Shown: positions 13,453 to 26,163, numbered from the stretch's first letter. The stretch: 64,000 nucleotides of DNA from Crotophaga sulcirostris (GCA_013397455.1 VYZB01000379.1:249324-313323), one strand, 5' to 3'. Notes: generated from the sequence alone by a model not told the origin. Numbers and translations are program-made.

Positions 13453-13812
13453 CATAGGATCGTAGAATTATTAGGATTGGAAAAGACCTCTAAGATCATC
13501 CAGTCCAACCATCAGCCCAACACCACCGTGCCTACTAAACCATATCCGAGAGTGCTATGTCTGCATGTTTTTTGAACACCTCCAGGGATGGTGACTCCAC
13601 CACTTCTCTGGGCAGCCTCTTCCAGTGCTTCACCAGTAAAGAAATTTTTGCTAATATCCAATCTAAACCTTCCCTGGTGCAACTTGAGGTGATTTCCTCT
13701 CGTCCTATCACTTGTTACTTAGGAGAAGAGACCAACACCCACATCGCTACAACCTCCTTTCAGATAATTGTAGAGAGCAATAAGATCTCCCCTCATGCTC
13801 CTTTTCAAGAGT
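13453..13812 (-). mobile_element. CR1 LINE fragment, AGAGGTCTTTTCCAA subfamily
   Basis: The minus-strand 3' end reads GATCTTAGAGGTCTTTTCCAA, a different tail family from the CCAACCCAAACC copies. It extends through CCATCCCTGGAGGTGTTCAA into the ORF2 end. The 86-codon plus-strand ORF here is antisense and not a gene. Confidence 0.9.
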
Positions 13813-14053
13813 TGTAGTATTGGGAAGCATTTACAGTTTACGTTTACAGATCATATTCTCAAGTGTCATTTATTATAACATATAAAGTAGGTAGCATAGT
13901 TCTACAAACCCAGACTAAAGCCTTGCAGTCATGCCATGTATTTCAAATCTCTTGGTCCAGGTTGTGAGAACAATGGCTCTGTGTTGGCCACTTTCATATA
14001 GGCAAGGTCTAATGGGACAGGGGTTCTGAACTGGGAGATATGGCACTTTGAGA

Positions 14054-14139
14054 TATGGTTTAGTAGGCACTGTGATGTTGGTCTGATGGCTGGGCTGCAT
14101 GATCTTAGAGGTCTTTTCCAATGTCTATGATTCTATGAT
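14054..14139 (+). mobile_element. CR1 tail fragment, AGAGGTCTTTTCCAA subfamily
   Basis: TTTAGTAGGCACTGTGATGT through GATCTTAGAGGTCTTTTCCAA to TCTATGATTCTATGA. About 86 bp with two tail units, the same subfamily as the inverted copy roughly 250 bp upstream. Confidence 0.88.
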
Positions 14140-17100
14140 CTGGACTTCGCAAAGGGCTGGTTCTGATGCATGAACTTGGCAGTTGCTTCTCCTTCTTTTG
14201 TGTCTATTTCTCCATCTAGGAAATGGAAATTAGGACAAACACCATCTCATAAAAGCACTAATACCTTTTATCTTGCAAAGTACACCGCTGCTAAAGATAA
14301 CATATGCTATGTTTTTTTGACAGTCTTTACAGTAAAAGCCAAGGTTATGTTCCCTTGAGCTCAGGTTCAATTATGCACTTGGGGCCAAGCCAGGTTAGTG
14401 GTTGTCCAGAAGACCACAGGGGTATGGAAGTGGGATTTATGACTCAGTATATAGTGATTCGGGACTAAACCAAGGCTTTTCTCCTACATTTATAGTCATT
14501 TATAATCTTGTATATCACAGCTGGATTCAAATATAATAGTTCTTATAGATACTTCCTGCCTTCTCCCCTCCAAGTTCCAGCACAATTCCACCATTTTCAT
14601 AGCAAAAGTGGGGCAAAGTATGTCAAATGTTTCAAAAGTGCGGGATGAAGACAGGGTGCAATTCTTACCTAAGGATAAGGAGGCATTGAAGTATTTGAAG
14701 TGACTGTCAGTAAGCTTCTGCTCTTTCTGTGTCACAACTCGTGTTGCACTGTAGAACCTGTGAGCTTCACTGCTTTGCCCTCATTTTGGAACATGAGGTG
14801 CTGCAGTCACCCGCACCCCAGAAAAGGGTTAGTGGATTTTGAGACTGCTTTAAAATGCAATTTTGGTGTATTTTGATACTTCAGTCAAGCAATGCCTGTT
14901 GACATTGAGTTACATGAAGGACCAGACTGCATGCTTTAAGACAACTCATCTCTGATAACATTCCTGGAGTCCGGGCAAACTGCATTTTGTTAATTTGGAG
15001 GGGACATTGTCTCTACGAGCAGTTTGACCAAGACAGGGAAACCCATGTGAGGGCTGTGTGAATCAGACAGATCTGTCCAGAAGTGTCAGATTAGGAGAGC
15101 AGCTCTTTCTTGGAGAGCTTCAGTTGAGCACTTGCAGAAGATTTAAAGATCATCTCTCTCTACTTGAGGCTCCTCCCTCTCCTGTTTTCAATTACAATAT
15201 TAAACATGTGGATGAAAATACAAGCAACTGTTTGATTTTTTTCTTACTGCTGACAAACTGAGAGAAATGCCTGCCTGCTTTATAGCAGAAGCCACGCTAT
15301 TTCCCTATATGTTAGCAATTAGATGCATTGTTTCCTGATCGCAAGTCTTTCTCACAATCTGTAGTATGACTGTAGTTGATTATAGAGCCTGATGTGTTTA
15401 GATTTGAGTGAGTTATATCAGGAACACTTTGGTTGTCTTTTGTGGGGGGGTGGGGAGTGTTTGTTTGTGTTCTGTCAGAATGATTTTGGCTCATTTCATG
15501 AAATAAAGGAGAGTTGAGCTTTTCTGGCAGTGGTGGCTCAGCAAGAAGAAAGTAGAGCTCCAGGAATTGGCACTAATTCTAGGTAGTGCCCTGGACTGAG
15601 AATTGATTGGCAAGAGGGAACTGCATGGCATTGTGTGGCTTGATAGAATGGAGAACAAAAAACAAGGAAAGCCTTGAATGTTCCTTGCTATGAAGAATTA
15701 CAGGACTTTGTGCAAGGTGACAGCCATCGTGATGTCATGGACAAATTCCAGTGTGGGAACTGTAATTGCAATTGGGTGAGGTTTTTGCCGGGTCCATTGA
15801 AATCGGTGGGATTTGGCCGTTCACATCAGTGTAGTCAGGTCATCACCATCAGCCTTCAAAATTTTGGCCGTTCAAATTGCAGCTCAGTTAACTGGGATCA
15901 GCCATCATTCTCACTTCACAGAATGTTTCTTGTGGAATTTATCACAAGCCAAACCTTATGAAAGTGTGCTGATGCTGGAGACCAAGAATTACTTGATTTC
16001 CTAATACATTTTTGTAGCATATTCATAGCATCTCTAATTTCACATATGTGGCTTTTTGCGGTATTAGGGACTTTCAGAAACAAATTCTAATGTATAAAGA
16101 TGATCCTGAATTTTCTGAGGGCTTTTGTTTCTGGTTGGTTTTGCCAAAACCCACTGTTGTTTTACTTTGTGTTATTGTGGCAATCAGTAAGGATCACTGC
16201 TGGTTTAGGTGCAACGCAAACACAATACACCAAGAGAATACTTGCCTTGAGAACCTGGTTTTATTCTGGCTAAGGGAGAAATCAATACACATTGTATTGT
16301 CTCATCTTCTTTACTAGGTTTATTTTTTAAAAAGGCACTTTTTCTGTGTCAGTACTTTGCAGTCTATAACCCTGTCCTAATTATATTTCTGATTCTTTGC
16401 CTAACCTGTCATGAATCCAGCCAGTGCATTTCTGAAATAAGGGAGTTCATACCCTGGGCAATTTCCGTGAGGAATCCCAGACAGCAGAACTCAAGTGCTT
16501 TCCAGACAGGTCTCCCTGGCCCTTTGCCACTTGTGAGTGGCCCCATCTTAACCTCCAGACATCGTGTAAGCATTTGAAAGTGATCAAATGACTGATGAGT
16601 TAATCACTAGGAAGCTGTGACCTAACATGAAGGATTTAGTTTAAAGTAGAGAATATTCTTACAGCAAGGTAAAAATGATGGGTAGTCCTTTTTCATGAAT
16701 GTAACATGCAAGCAACATGAAGATAACACGGGTACTTTAAAAATTAGTTGAAATAAGGTTTTTGAACATTCAAATGTTAAAATAAAATTCAGGTAAAAGT
16801 CAGCATTTGCTTGTATTTTGATATCACAAGAGCAGAATTTGATGCAAACCTCTGAATTACTATGGGATGCTGGGAGATGGACCCAGGATTCTTGCAGAAC
16901 TTGCCTTGCTTGAGAATTGGACCGGTTGCCCATGCAGATTTATGCACAGCCCTGCTCATGGGGAGCAATCACATCATAGCCAAGGCTCTCAGCAGATCTG
17001 CTGTACCTCTTAAAGCAGAAAGATGTCCAAGAGTGCGAGCAGAATTTTCCCTGGACCTAGCTCAGACTGTGGAAGCATTTTTAGTTGCTATTAAGAAGCA

Positions 17101-17523
17101 TCAGATTACAGACAACATTTTCAAAATCTTTAGTCAAGCAGAGTAATTGGAGTTTCAGGAACTGCTTAACTGGAATTTTAGCCAGTTGTGGCTGCCTTTA
17201 AGATCATTGGCAGCAAGGGCCCATGGACAGGTTTCGTATATTAACTGAGGTAGAATAAATATGCCTTTATTTCCATCAGCTATTTCAAAGGCTATGGAAA
17301 TATCAGAAGTAAATTGTTAGCCAGCTGTGCCTTAAACACAGCACTGCAAACGTGCTTTCAATTTGGCTGCTACAAGGTGTTGCCTCACACTGTTCTAGAC
17401 AGGGGACTTCTTCGCTTCTTGAGCTCTTGATGTTTGATCTAAGCCACACTCAAATTAACAGGATCTCACTAACTTCACCTGGGTTTGTGACCCATACTTA
17501 AAACTTTGTCACTAGAATTCCAG

Positions 17524-17690
17524 GATCATAGAATCATCATAGAATTTTCTGGGTTGGGAGGGACATTTAACCTCATCCAGTTCCAAACCCCTTGCCATGG
17601 ACAGGGACACCTTCCACTGGATCAGGATGCTCAAAACCTTGTCCAGCCTGACCTTGAACACCTCTAGGGATGGGGCAACCTCCAGGATAT
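17524..17690 (-). mobile_element. CR1 LINE 3' end fragment
   Basis: The tail side is GATCATAGAATCATCATAGAA. CTTGCCATGGACAGGGACAC and the CCTCTAGGGATGGGGCAAC block follow. The homology stops abruptly after CAACC near 17684-17690. Confidence 0.88.
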
Positions 17691-18186
17691 GGCCAGGGTT
17701 GGGTAGGAAATGCAATGTAGCCCACATCAGAGAAAATATTGTCAGAGCACTGATGTGCATGCCTGAATGGTTCATTCTTACACGGTAATTACGTGCTGGT
17801 TCACATTGTTGTCTTGTGGGGAGGACATGTTATTGAATGTCAGGCAGTTTTAACATGGTTTCAAACAGTGTTTTGACATGAATTCATTTATTTCAGTTAA
17901 AATTGTGCTTATTTATCTAGACGTGGTTCAAACCAGTGTTGCCACAGATACAAAAACACAGAAATGTGAATGCCAAATAGAAATAGAAATGGTTTGTAAC
18001 ACCTTTTGACTGCAAATTTCTTGGTTTGCGTGGAAGGAGAGCAGGTCCTGCCATTTGGGCTACAAATAGTCATCACAATGCATTGTCTCCGTTATCAAAC
18101 AATGTGGTTTTAATTGTCATTAAAGATTAAGTCCTGTTCCTAATTATAATAAAAGTGGGAAAAGTTCGACTGCAGATGTTCTTCTT

Positions 18187-18507
18187 AAAGGGGACCTATA
18201 GTAAAACTGGGAAGGGCCTCTTTATCAGGGAGTGCAAGGATACAATGAGGGAGAACAGATTTAAGCTGAAAGAGGGCAGATTTCAGTGGGATATTAGGAA
18301 GAAATGCTTTCCTGTGAGAGTGGTGAGGCACTGGAAGAGGCTGGTCAGAGAAATGGTGACTGCCCCATCCCAGGAGGTGTTTAAAACCAGGTTGGATGGG
18401 GCTTGGAGCCCCCTGATCCAGTGGGAGTTGTCCCTGCCCATGACAGGGGGGTGGAACTGGGTGATCTTTAAGGTTCCTACCAACCAAAACCATTCTATGA
18501 TTCTATC
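18187..18507 (+). mobile_element. CR1 LINE 3' end fragment
   Basis: It begins at AAAGGGGACCTATAG, equivalent to the ORF2 end, and finishes with CCATTCTATGATTCTATC. The 122-codon plus-strand ORF starting at 18155 owes most of its length to this sense-oriented CR1 and is not a host gene. Confidence 0.92.
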
Positions 18508-19911
18508 TGAAGAGCAAAGGTGATGCTTTTCCAACTCCGTGAGTTACTGGAATCTTATCAGAAAGGAAATCCTGATTAGCATGCTGCAAGACATCATAAT
18601 TATGGGTTAGATTTCTTTCTTGCTGCCTGTTTGGTCACTGCCCTCTGTCTGTCTCAAAAACAGTGTCAGGAGGTGTTCTCTTACCTATCGAGACGTGAGG
18701 AGCTTTTGTGAAATCTTTGTGTCATATCCCCTTGCCCTCCCTGGGAAAATCCCAAGTGGCATCACCAGGCTTTGACACGTGGCTGGAGTCTTGGTAACTT
18801 CCTTATTTCTCTGTCGCACACAGGGGATATTCCTCAACTGCACTAAGGCGGTTGGGAACATAAATCTCACCCACAGCTATCTAATATGAGTCATTTTTCT
18901 GCGAGTAAATAAATCCTCCCTGTTTCCTCTTACCCACGGCACCTGGCAAACTGTTAACTGAGAAAATGTTGTTTCATTTGTGCGCCAACTTAAATAATTT
19001 TACAAATCTTTATTTTTAATTCCTTGTTAGAAAACAGAGCCTACTGAAACTGGCTGGCAGAGGAAATGTGCCCCATCTTTTTTTTCCCCTCAGCCTAGCT
19101 TGGTAATGTAACTGCCCGTTTCTGTTTTCACATCTGTGGAATTCTATGCCTCTATTTGAAACTTTTGACAAATCAGTCTATTTTCATTCTCCCTCTGCCG
19201 TAAATTCAATCCATATGTTTTAAAACATCCTTTCATAGCTTTAACATGGAAAAGGAAGTGGCTTAGGCTCTGTATAGGAGGCTGCAGTGTATTTAAAGCA
19301 AGCTCTTCTCGTTTGCATGCATCACTTCTGTTAGCTCTTAAAGCCTTGACTTCCTAATTATTCAGGTTACAGAGGGCATTGGCAGAGTTTTCTCCATTAA
19401 CTAACAATGATGTACAGTGAAAAAGCCCAACAGGATAAATCATTCCCTTATCCTCAAGCTATCCAGGAAGTTTTTGATGCAGCCCTTGGCTTTACCACCA
19501 AGCAGGATGCAAAGAGGATGTGAAAAGGGTAGGAGAGATCAATTCAGCGTAAAATTTCAAAAGAAAACATCAAGACGCAGAAACAAAGCTTGTGCAGAAT
19601 GCACTGCCATTCAGCTGGCAGGGTTTTGTTTGAGGAGAATGCACAGCACCTACATGACAGGAGGTCGCTGCCATAGGAGAAAAGTGTCTCCACATCTAAG
19701 GCTGGACGGGAGTCAGAAGGTGAGGGTGCGAAGGAAATGTAGGTCTAAGCTGGAATACATTGATATGGCTGTGCATGGATCAAAGCTGGAAAAAATACAG
19801 GATGCAGCAGGGTAAGAGCACAGACAGTTGGGACTGTAAGTGTCCTCATCTGAAATCAAGGAAAATCTAGAACAGAGGGAATTGCAGGATAGATCCATAA
19901 TAAAATATGTA

Positions 19912-19987
19912 GATTCATGAAACCATAGAATGGTTTGGGTTGGAGGAGACCTTAAAAATTATCTGCTTCCAACCCCCTTGCCCTGGT
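19912..19987 (-). mobile_element. CR1 tail fragment
   Basis: AACCATAGAATGGTTTGGGT followed by a diverged GGAGGAGACCTTAAAAATTA and CCAACCCCCTTGCCCTGG. It covers only about 76 bp of the 3' end. Confidence 0.85.
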
Positions 19988-20469
19988 AGCAATTGAATAC
20001 AACTGAAAATATGGTAGCAGTAAGGCTACAGAAACACTGGGAACACTGCAAAAGGCTTTTTGGGTCCACCTGCACCATGGATTCGGTGTCACACTGTGTT
20101 TCATCAGATCCATCCCTGGAATGTTCCCTTTCCTACCCCAGCCTCATTCACGCATTCACGCTCCCACCTCACATCGGCTCTAGGGATAACATTCCCATCC
20201 TTCCTGCGGTGCCACCCAGAGCAATCGTGGCCAAAGGGTGACAAAATTCAGCTTGCTAATTTGAAGAGGGACTATTCAACTAATGGATTTCTGGGAGGAA
20301 AGCAGGGGAGACAGTATTTTTTTAGATCTCTACGTGCACTGACTTGTGTTATGCCTGCAGATCTGCTATGCTTGACCAAAGAGAATGGGTGAAAAGGATG
20401 ACTGGAGGGAGATGAATGATTGCGCCTTTTAGAGACTACCTGTGTCTCAACAGGGTCAATTTTTTTGTA

Positions 20470-20714
20470 GCATTAAATTTAGATTAGATGTTAGAAGAAA
20501 TTTTTTTACTGTGAGGTTGGTGGGGCACTGGAAGAGGTTGCCCAGAGAAGTTGTGGATGCCCAGTCCCTGGAGTTGTTCAAGGCCAGGTTGGATGAGGCT
20601 TTGAGCCACCTGATCCAGTGAGAGGTGTCCCTGCCCATAGCAGGGGTGTTGGAACTGCATGATATTTAAGGCCCTTTCCAACCCAATAATTCTGTGGTTC
20701 CCTGATTCTGTGAT
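20470..20714 (+). mobile_element. CR1 LINE 3' end fragment
   Basis: TTAGATTAGATGTTAGAAGA through CTGATCCAGTGAGAGGTGTC to an irregular tail with TTCTGTGGTT and TGATTCTGTGAT units. The minus-strand ORFs of 60-119 codons overlapping it are shadows. Confidence 0.9.
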
Positions 20715-21562
20715 CCCCAGTCGTTGTTACCATTCCCAGCCAGCACACCTCAATGGTCTCTAACTTGCCAACAATGCAAATGAGCTGTAGGGATATGTGC
20801 GAAGTAGGGCGGAATCCCAATAACCACACAAAACTGCTTGCAAATCCATCGTTCTGTTCAGTTCCTGTGCATTGATGCTCATCTGTGCGAGAAGATAAAA
20901 TAGAAGGAGCGCGTGTGTGATGAATGCACGTGTGCAATATAATTATCCTTCTAATCTCTCTCTCTTATAAAGGGGTCATTTATAGTGATTAAAATATAGT
21001 CAACCTCAAAACTTGTGGGCGTAGTTTGGCATATCCAAAGGTTCACACATGCAGAAACCACAGTCTGCGCGTTTGAAACCGCATGCAGGTTCAAAGAACT
21101 GGCATAGCCCATGGTTTTTATTTTCAGGGTTGCAAAGATTGTAGCTATTATACCATTTACCTTAGATGGACTTGAGTTTATCTTCCACACCTCTAGAAAT
21201 CAAGCCCTTCTATCTTGCAATCTGCATGCAGCTGTGTGTGCACAACTGAGTTGTTGTATAAACAACAGTAGAGACTTGACTAAAGCTTTTAATGTAATTT
21301 TATCTCAACTGCAATTTGTTTCTAGTTTTTAAAGGCTGTAGGAACACCCAACCTTACTCCCTGGAGCCTAATTTCACTGTTTTAGCCATTCTGATGGTAT
21401 TTACAGCGCTGTTTGATTTTATGTGAACTGTTCAGAAGACCTCAAGTCCCCCAAGAAAGGTGCAAATGTGTTCAAGTTCCCTATCTCTCCAATCAGTAGG
21501 GAAACTTGCTTGTCCACTCCTGCAATTTCACTCTTAACCGAACTGTTTGCTCTCATCCCCAG

Positions 21563-21709
21563 GTGTGCTGTCTCTGCCTGCATCCTTTAGCCCATACAAC
21601 GACAGCTCTGTGTGCAATGATGGAAGGGCTGATGCTTACGCCCAGCTGGAACTCCGAACTCTAGAGCAGTCTCTGTTAGCAACTTGTGTTGGAAGCATCT
21701 CTGAACTGA
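21563..21709 (+). CDS. ABTB2: ABTB2 exon 2 (partial CDS)
   Basis: This 147-nt coding exon carries 49 codons' worth of sequence, beginning and ending in phase 1. The acceptor is CTCATCCCCAG and the donor is CTGA|GTAAGT. It encodes [12 protein letters not shown], an acidic Asn/Asp-rich stretch, then [20 protein letters not shown] and ending SISEL. That agrees closely with the segment of human ABTB2, as I recall it, that follows the long first exon. In the protein it lies before the ankyrin repeats, in the helical N-terminal half that family databases describe as histone-fold-like. The first codon is a Gly split with exon 1, which is outside the window. The last base of the exon is A rather than the usual G, offset by a consensus GTAAGT. 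ABTB2 is a presumed BTB-type adaptor or scaffold protein; nothing in this exon is catalytic. Confidence 0.95.
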
Positions 21710-24700
21710 GTAAGTCTCAAATGCAACCGAATGTGGGTTTCTTTCAGTGAAGCAGGGGAGCCAGTCTCTCCACTATTGAGGTCAGTGGGAGGTTGCCATT
21801 GTTGACAATGTGAGCAGCAGTTGGCTAACATTGGGTAAGTTTTAATTGTTTTGTGGTGTTTTATGAAAATCAGGTTGTTACATTAGACTATTTTATATTT
21901 AATTCACCTTGGAGATGTGGCTTTTCTAGCCCTTTGGTGGTTAGGGGTGTCAGTGCCAACAGTAGATGGATGCTTTTGCCTCACTGCCACTGGAGGCTTT
22001 CTTATACATCTGTGACACCTCACTCAGATGGCAAAGAGGATTCTCTGTTAGTGTTTGTGCAGTGGAAATGTCAAGAGGAGAATATTCAAGGAAAAGCTTT
22101 TTGGTTACTTAAAAAACAAAACAGTAGAGGAAAAAATCTGAGAGCACTTTGGTAACAAAAACTTGTTCAAAACCTTCTTCTTTAATGCTAACCAAATGAA
22201 ATGTCCCATTCCTAGACTACTCACAAAGCCCCTTTAAAGTAAACAAAAATGATTTGTGTTTTCCCGGTCTACTTTTCCCTTGCAACATTTCTGCTGGCAT
22301 GGCTTTCTTAGTCTTCACCATCTGAATGCTAATGAACATCAGGGCCAGCAAGGAGCTTGTGGGTTTCACCATTTATTTTGCAACCTGCCTTAATTTGAGG
22401 TTTTCAAATTCCTTTAACACACCTCTATTTATCCTGGAACACAAGAGAACATTTGTATCATGGGGCTGAGATTGAATACAGCTTCCTCTCTCTCTTCCCA
22501 GTCCCTGCTTTGGCCAACTTGGTCATTACATCTAGTGAATAGATCTCCTGATACAGTTGCCTACTTTCCTTTTTAAAAAAAAAAAACATTGCTGCACGTT
22601 GCCAGCAAAATAAAGAGAGTGAGTGTATGAAGGAGAAGGAACGTTATTCTGAGCTGAAAATTCGAATTCCAGATGCATTTCTGCCATAACTGCACAGACT
22701 TCTGTGTTAGTACCAGTGCTAGATTCATGATATTCTTGTAAAATGGTTACATCCTGGAGAGTCAGGAGCTACCGAAGTGGAAAGGCAGAGATGTTAGAAG
22801 TATTTTTTCCATTCTGAAGTGGGTCCTTAAATTGAATGTACTATGCAACAAATGCTTTTACGTCGCAAAGTGGGGCTTTTAATGCTCCATTGACTTCCCC
22901 CTCTACTCTGCTTTGATGAGACCTCATGTGGAGTTTCACATCCAGTTCTGGACTCCTCAGCACAGGAAGGACATTGGATCTGTTGGAGCGAGTCCAAAGG
23001 AGGCCATGGAGATGATCCGAGGGCTGGAGCACCTCCCATATGAGGACAGGCTGAGAGAGTTGGGGTTGTTCAACCTGGAGAAGAGAAGGCTCTGGAGAGA
23101 CCTTAGAGCAGCCTTCCAGTAGCTAAAGAGTGCTGCAGGAAAGCTGAGGAGGGGCTCTTGATCAGGTTGTGCATGGATAGGACAAGGGGTAATGGTTTTA
23201 AGCTGAAAGAGGGGAGATTGAGATGAGATTTTAGGAAGAAATATTTTCCTGTGAGGGTGATGACACACTGGCACAGGTTGCTCAGAGAATTCACGGATGC
23301 CCCATCCCTGGAGATGTTTAAGGCCAGGTTGGATGGGACTGTGAGCACCTTGATCCAGTGGAAAGTGTCCCTGCCCATGGATGGGTTTTAAGGTTTCTTC
23401 CAACCCAAACCATTCTATGATCTGAACCACAATAACGTTATCATGTTTAGACATCCAGCAGCTGTGTTGGGGTTTCTCCCTAACCTGGGTAACACCAGAA
23501 CCCCATAGGTTCAGCTGAAGGTTGTTTGGTGAATTTAGTGTATTTCTCTTAGATAAAAATGAACAAATAATAACTTCCTAAGAATTTCAGGGGGAGGTGT
23601 GACTAATTCAGATGTGGTGTAACTAAGTTCAGGATGCTCTCTCAGGAACCAGCTTTGTGATGGGGTGACTATTTCAGTTCCATCCTTTCCCAGTATTGTA
23701 ACTGTAGGATACAATAGAGTAACATTTCCTGTGAGAGTTTTAGGGGTCTGTAAAACATAAAGCAACAGAGGATTCTCCCAAGGAAAAAATAGATCCTAGC
23801 TATGTATAGTAATCTATAGTAATGTTTCAGTTCACTGATAGGGTGGTCACACTACTCAAAGATGCAGTGTCTGAAGCCTTTATTGCAAAGCTCTTGAGAG
23901 TTTCTAGTGGACCACAATAAAAGGAGAGTAAATAGGGTGTGCCCAAAGCAAGCTTCATACACAAAGAGCAGCTTTATGTGGCTCCATAGGTGCTGTCTTG
24001 GGGTCACCTTTCTGTGAGCTCTTTAAAAATCTGCATTCTTAAAATCCTTTCTGAGTAGAAACTGTGTAATACAGGTTGCCTTCCTCCAGACCTCCTCAAG
24101 TCCACCATTACTCTGACACAGAGGCAGGCTGGCTTGAGTTCAAACACCAAGAGGACTAAACAGCCCACAAAGCTCCTGGATTGAGCTTCTTATAAGGCTC
24201 AGGGGCAAATTTCTGGCAAGGCTTATGACGGTCAGCATGATACAAATTGACTTTTTAATAAGAAAGTCAGGTCTTGTTATTCTGGAGGAACTTGCAGCTA
24301 AAGTGGAATGAGAGAAGCAGATCCCTAACAGAAGGGATTTCTGTATTGAACATAATATCAGTCATTTGTCACAAGTGCCTGGGTGCAAGGGTAGAACGAT
24401 TGAAAGAAATGGGAACAACCTTCTAACATAAAATGGTGATGCCAGTGATGAAACTGAAGTATTGGTACTGGTGTTACTGGCTTTGCCTTGTGCAAGCCAT
24501 GCTCCCAGGTTGGGCAGTGGACGTTTTACAAAGTTAGCAGTAGTTTTTGTGGGCAGGCAAGAAGTTGGTTTACATGGTTGGAAAAAAGGAGAAAACTAGC
24601 AATAAAATAGGATAGAAGAATCTCTGTGAAGCTGTTGTTCTCAATGTATGATGACAGAGACAAGTTTCATTCTAGATTTGTTTAGGTTTTCTACCTACTC

Positions 24701-24908
24701 ACTTGTCACTTGAAAGAACATTAGATTTCCCATACAACAACCTGCAGAGTGGCGGCTTGAGAACAGCTTATGTGAAGGAAAAAGAGTCTGTGCACACAAA
24801 AGACATTCCTTTTAGTTGTGAGAGATTTTATTTAGTTCAAATAGTGTACTTGAGAGGACTGTGGATGAATAGTAAATAGGGGCTTTTAAATTCTTTGTCT
24901 TTGTGCAG
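21710..24908 (+). other. ABTB2: ABTB2 intron 2
   Basis: A 3.2-kb phase-1 intron with donor GTAAGTCTC and acceptor TTTGTCTTTGTGCAG. It contains one sense CR1 copy (22896-23423) and a 12-base A run near 22575. The 1.5 kb between that CR1 and exon 3 is unique sequence in which I see no other element. Confidence 0.9.
22896..23423 (+). mobile_element. CR1 LINE 3' fragment with decayed ORF2 end
   Basis: From CCCTCTACTCTGCTTTGATG (the PLYSAL region of ORF2) through GAGGACAGGCTGAGAGAGTT and the 3' region to AAACCATTCTATGA. About 530 bp, with several stops. The 165-codon minus-strand ORF overlapping it is antisense. Confidence 0.93.
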
Positions 24909-25119
24909 GTGATTTGGTATTGCGAGCAATGCACCACATGCAGTGCTTGAACACCATCCGCCCAGGAATGAGCCCCATCCGGCAAACCCGGCAGCAGCAA
25001 CCCATCTCCTGGTCCCCTGATGCTCTCCACACCCTCTACTACTTCCTACGCTGTCCTCAGATGGAGTCCATGGAGAACCCTAACCTTGACCCTCCAAGAA
25101 TGACCCTGAACAATGAACG
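24909..25119 (+). CDS. ABTB2: ABTB2 exon 3 (partial CDS)
   Basis: This 211-nt exon enters in phase 1 and leaves in phase 2. The acceptor is TTTGTGCAG and the donor is AACG|GTATGT. Joined to exon 2 it completes a Ser codon and reads [19 protein letters not shown], a Gln/Arg-rich linker (RQTRQQQP), then [18 protein letters not shown] and [16 protein letters not shown]. The second half is nearly invariant against recalled human ABTB2, while the linker is the least conserved part, which is normal for this family. The helical [12 protein letters not shown] segment belongs to the pre-ankyrin domain. The paralogue ABTB3 (BTBD11) has a similar segment, but the exact run after it fits ABTB2 better. 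The 81- and 83-codon ORFs just downstream are intronic and not extensions. Confidence 0.95.
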
Positions 25120-26041
25120 GTATGTAGATCGGTCAACTATTAGTAGTCAAGGAGTAGGGCTAAGAAAGTCTCCTTGTGTGGAGTAACTGTGTGTGCCTGG
25201 GCAGCTCAGGCAGCTTTGTGGGATGCTACCTATCAGGCATCAGTTATTCCTGCAGTCAGGCCAGATTACGTTGTCAACCTTGCCAAGTTTATGAAACCTT
25301 GGAATTGGAACTGGAAAGTGAGCTGTTTTTTCATGCAGTCTTTCCGAGCGAGGCTTATACTTTATGCTGCCAGCAAGGCTTGTCTAGAGACGCTGCCAAA
25401 AGTACATGTGGTTGCCTAAAGCAGTAAAGACCTTACCAAAGAAAATCCTACCTTCTGAATAGCACCAATTAACAATTGTCATCGTTCTTGGGAAAAGCAA
25501 TGTCATTTGCCATGGAGAGGTTTGAAGGGATTTATGAACGTCTTCTTAAGGATTACTTCAGTTGATGCTGTTTGTCTGGTGTAGAAAAAAATTTATGTAG
25601 GAAGCCAGTAACTAAACAGAAAATGCAGCGGGTCTCCCTAGCTTCTGCCAGCATCATAACTGACTCTGAAAGTAGGCCCATTATTAGAGTGGGTCAGAAA
25701 TTTTCCAGCGGGATGTTTTTTCTGTTAGAAACCTCCCTGGTTTCCTTCCTGCCCAGCTCCTTGGCAGGCTGCCTGGCAGGCTGGTGGCAGCGGAGAGCTG
25801 AGGAGCCGGAGGAGCCCTGGCCACAAACTGAGTTCCTTGACAGGTCAGGGAGCTCCTTCATCTCAGCTCAAAGGCAGACTGATAGCTGGCATCCTGCAGG
25901 GAGACCCAGACCCCTCCGGACTTGATAGGTTTTCTCAGTTTGAAATGCACATCCAATTTTGTATTTATTTCAGAAATCTTATCTAAATGGGAAATCCATC
26001 ATATTTGAGAAGCCACAGCAGTCCTGTGTTCCTGATACTGG

Positions 26042-26110
26042 AACAGATTTGCCCAGGGAAGTCATGGATGTCCCTTCCCTGGAGGTGCTCAAGACCAGGC
26101 TGGATGGCCC
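26042..26110 (+). mobile_element. CR1 fragment, plus arm of a fold-back
   Basis: TTTGCCCAGGGAAGTCATGG then CCTGGAGGTGCTCAAGACC is the middle of a CR1 3' region. It lacks the tail and is joined directly to an inverted CR1 piece. Confidence 0.8.
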
Positions 26111-26163
26111 CATTTAACCTGGTCTTGAACACCTCCGGGGTTGGGGCAACCACAACTTCTGTG
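26111..26163 (-). mobile_element. CR1 fragment, minus arm of a fold-back
   Basis: ACCTGGTCTTGAACACCTCC then GGGGTTGGGGCAACCACAAC is the same CR1 segment in reverse orientation, starting where the plus arm stops. The two arms can pair over about 50 bases. Confidence 0.8.

Larger units (their letters stand above)
1..21562 (+). other. ABTB2: ABTB2 intron 1, 3' part
   Basis: No exon could be read here. The long N-terminal exon 1 that ABTB2 needs is absent, so the intron must begin before the window. Recognisable content is about a dozen CR1 fragments, one older L3-type LINE piece and an unassigned block near 12350-12840, each listed separately. The stretches 1-777, 1078-2610, 4020-8728, 9034-11000, 14140-17523, 18508-19911 and 20715-21562 hold only unique AT-rich sequence with short low-complexity runs such as the A-rich run at 1614-1636. 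Open frames of 60-132 codons occur on both strands but none shows splice context or a recognisable domain. The intron ends in a usable acceptor, CTCATCCCCAG, at 21552-21562. Confidence 0.85.

Noticed and set aside
19417..19815. A 132-codon basic plus-strand ORF, the longest frame on the plus strand
   Set aside because: No recognisable domain, no splice or promoter context, composition typical of chance reading through unique intron sequence. Conservation in other birds would be needed to revive it.
22957..23454. A 165-codon minus-strand ORF
   Set aside because: Antisense of the CR1 fragment at 22896-23423; same product pattern as over other CR1 copies.
25176..25427. A Cys-rich 83-codon ORF just after exon 3
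   Set aside because: It is out of frame with exon 3, follows a good donor, has no homology that I recognise and no acceptor or signal peptide of note.
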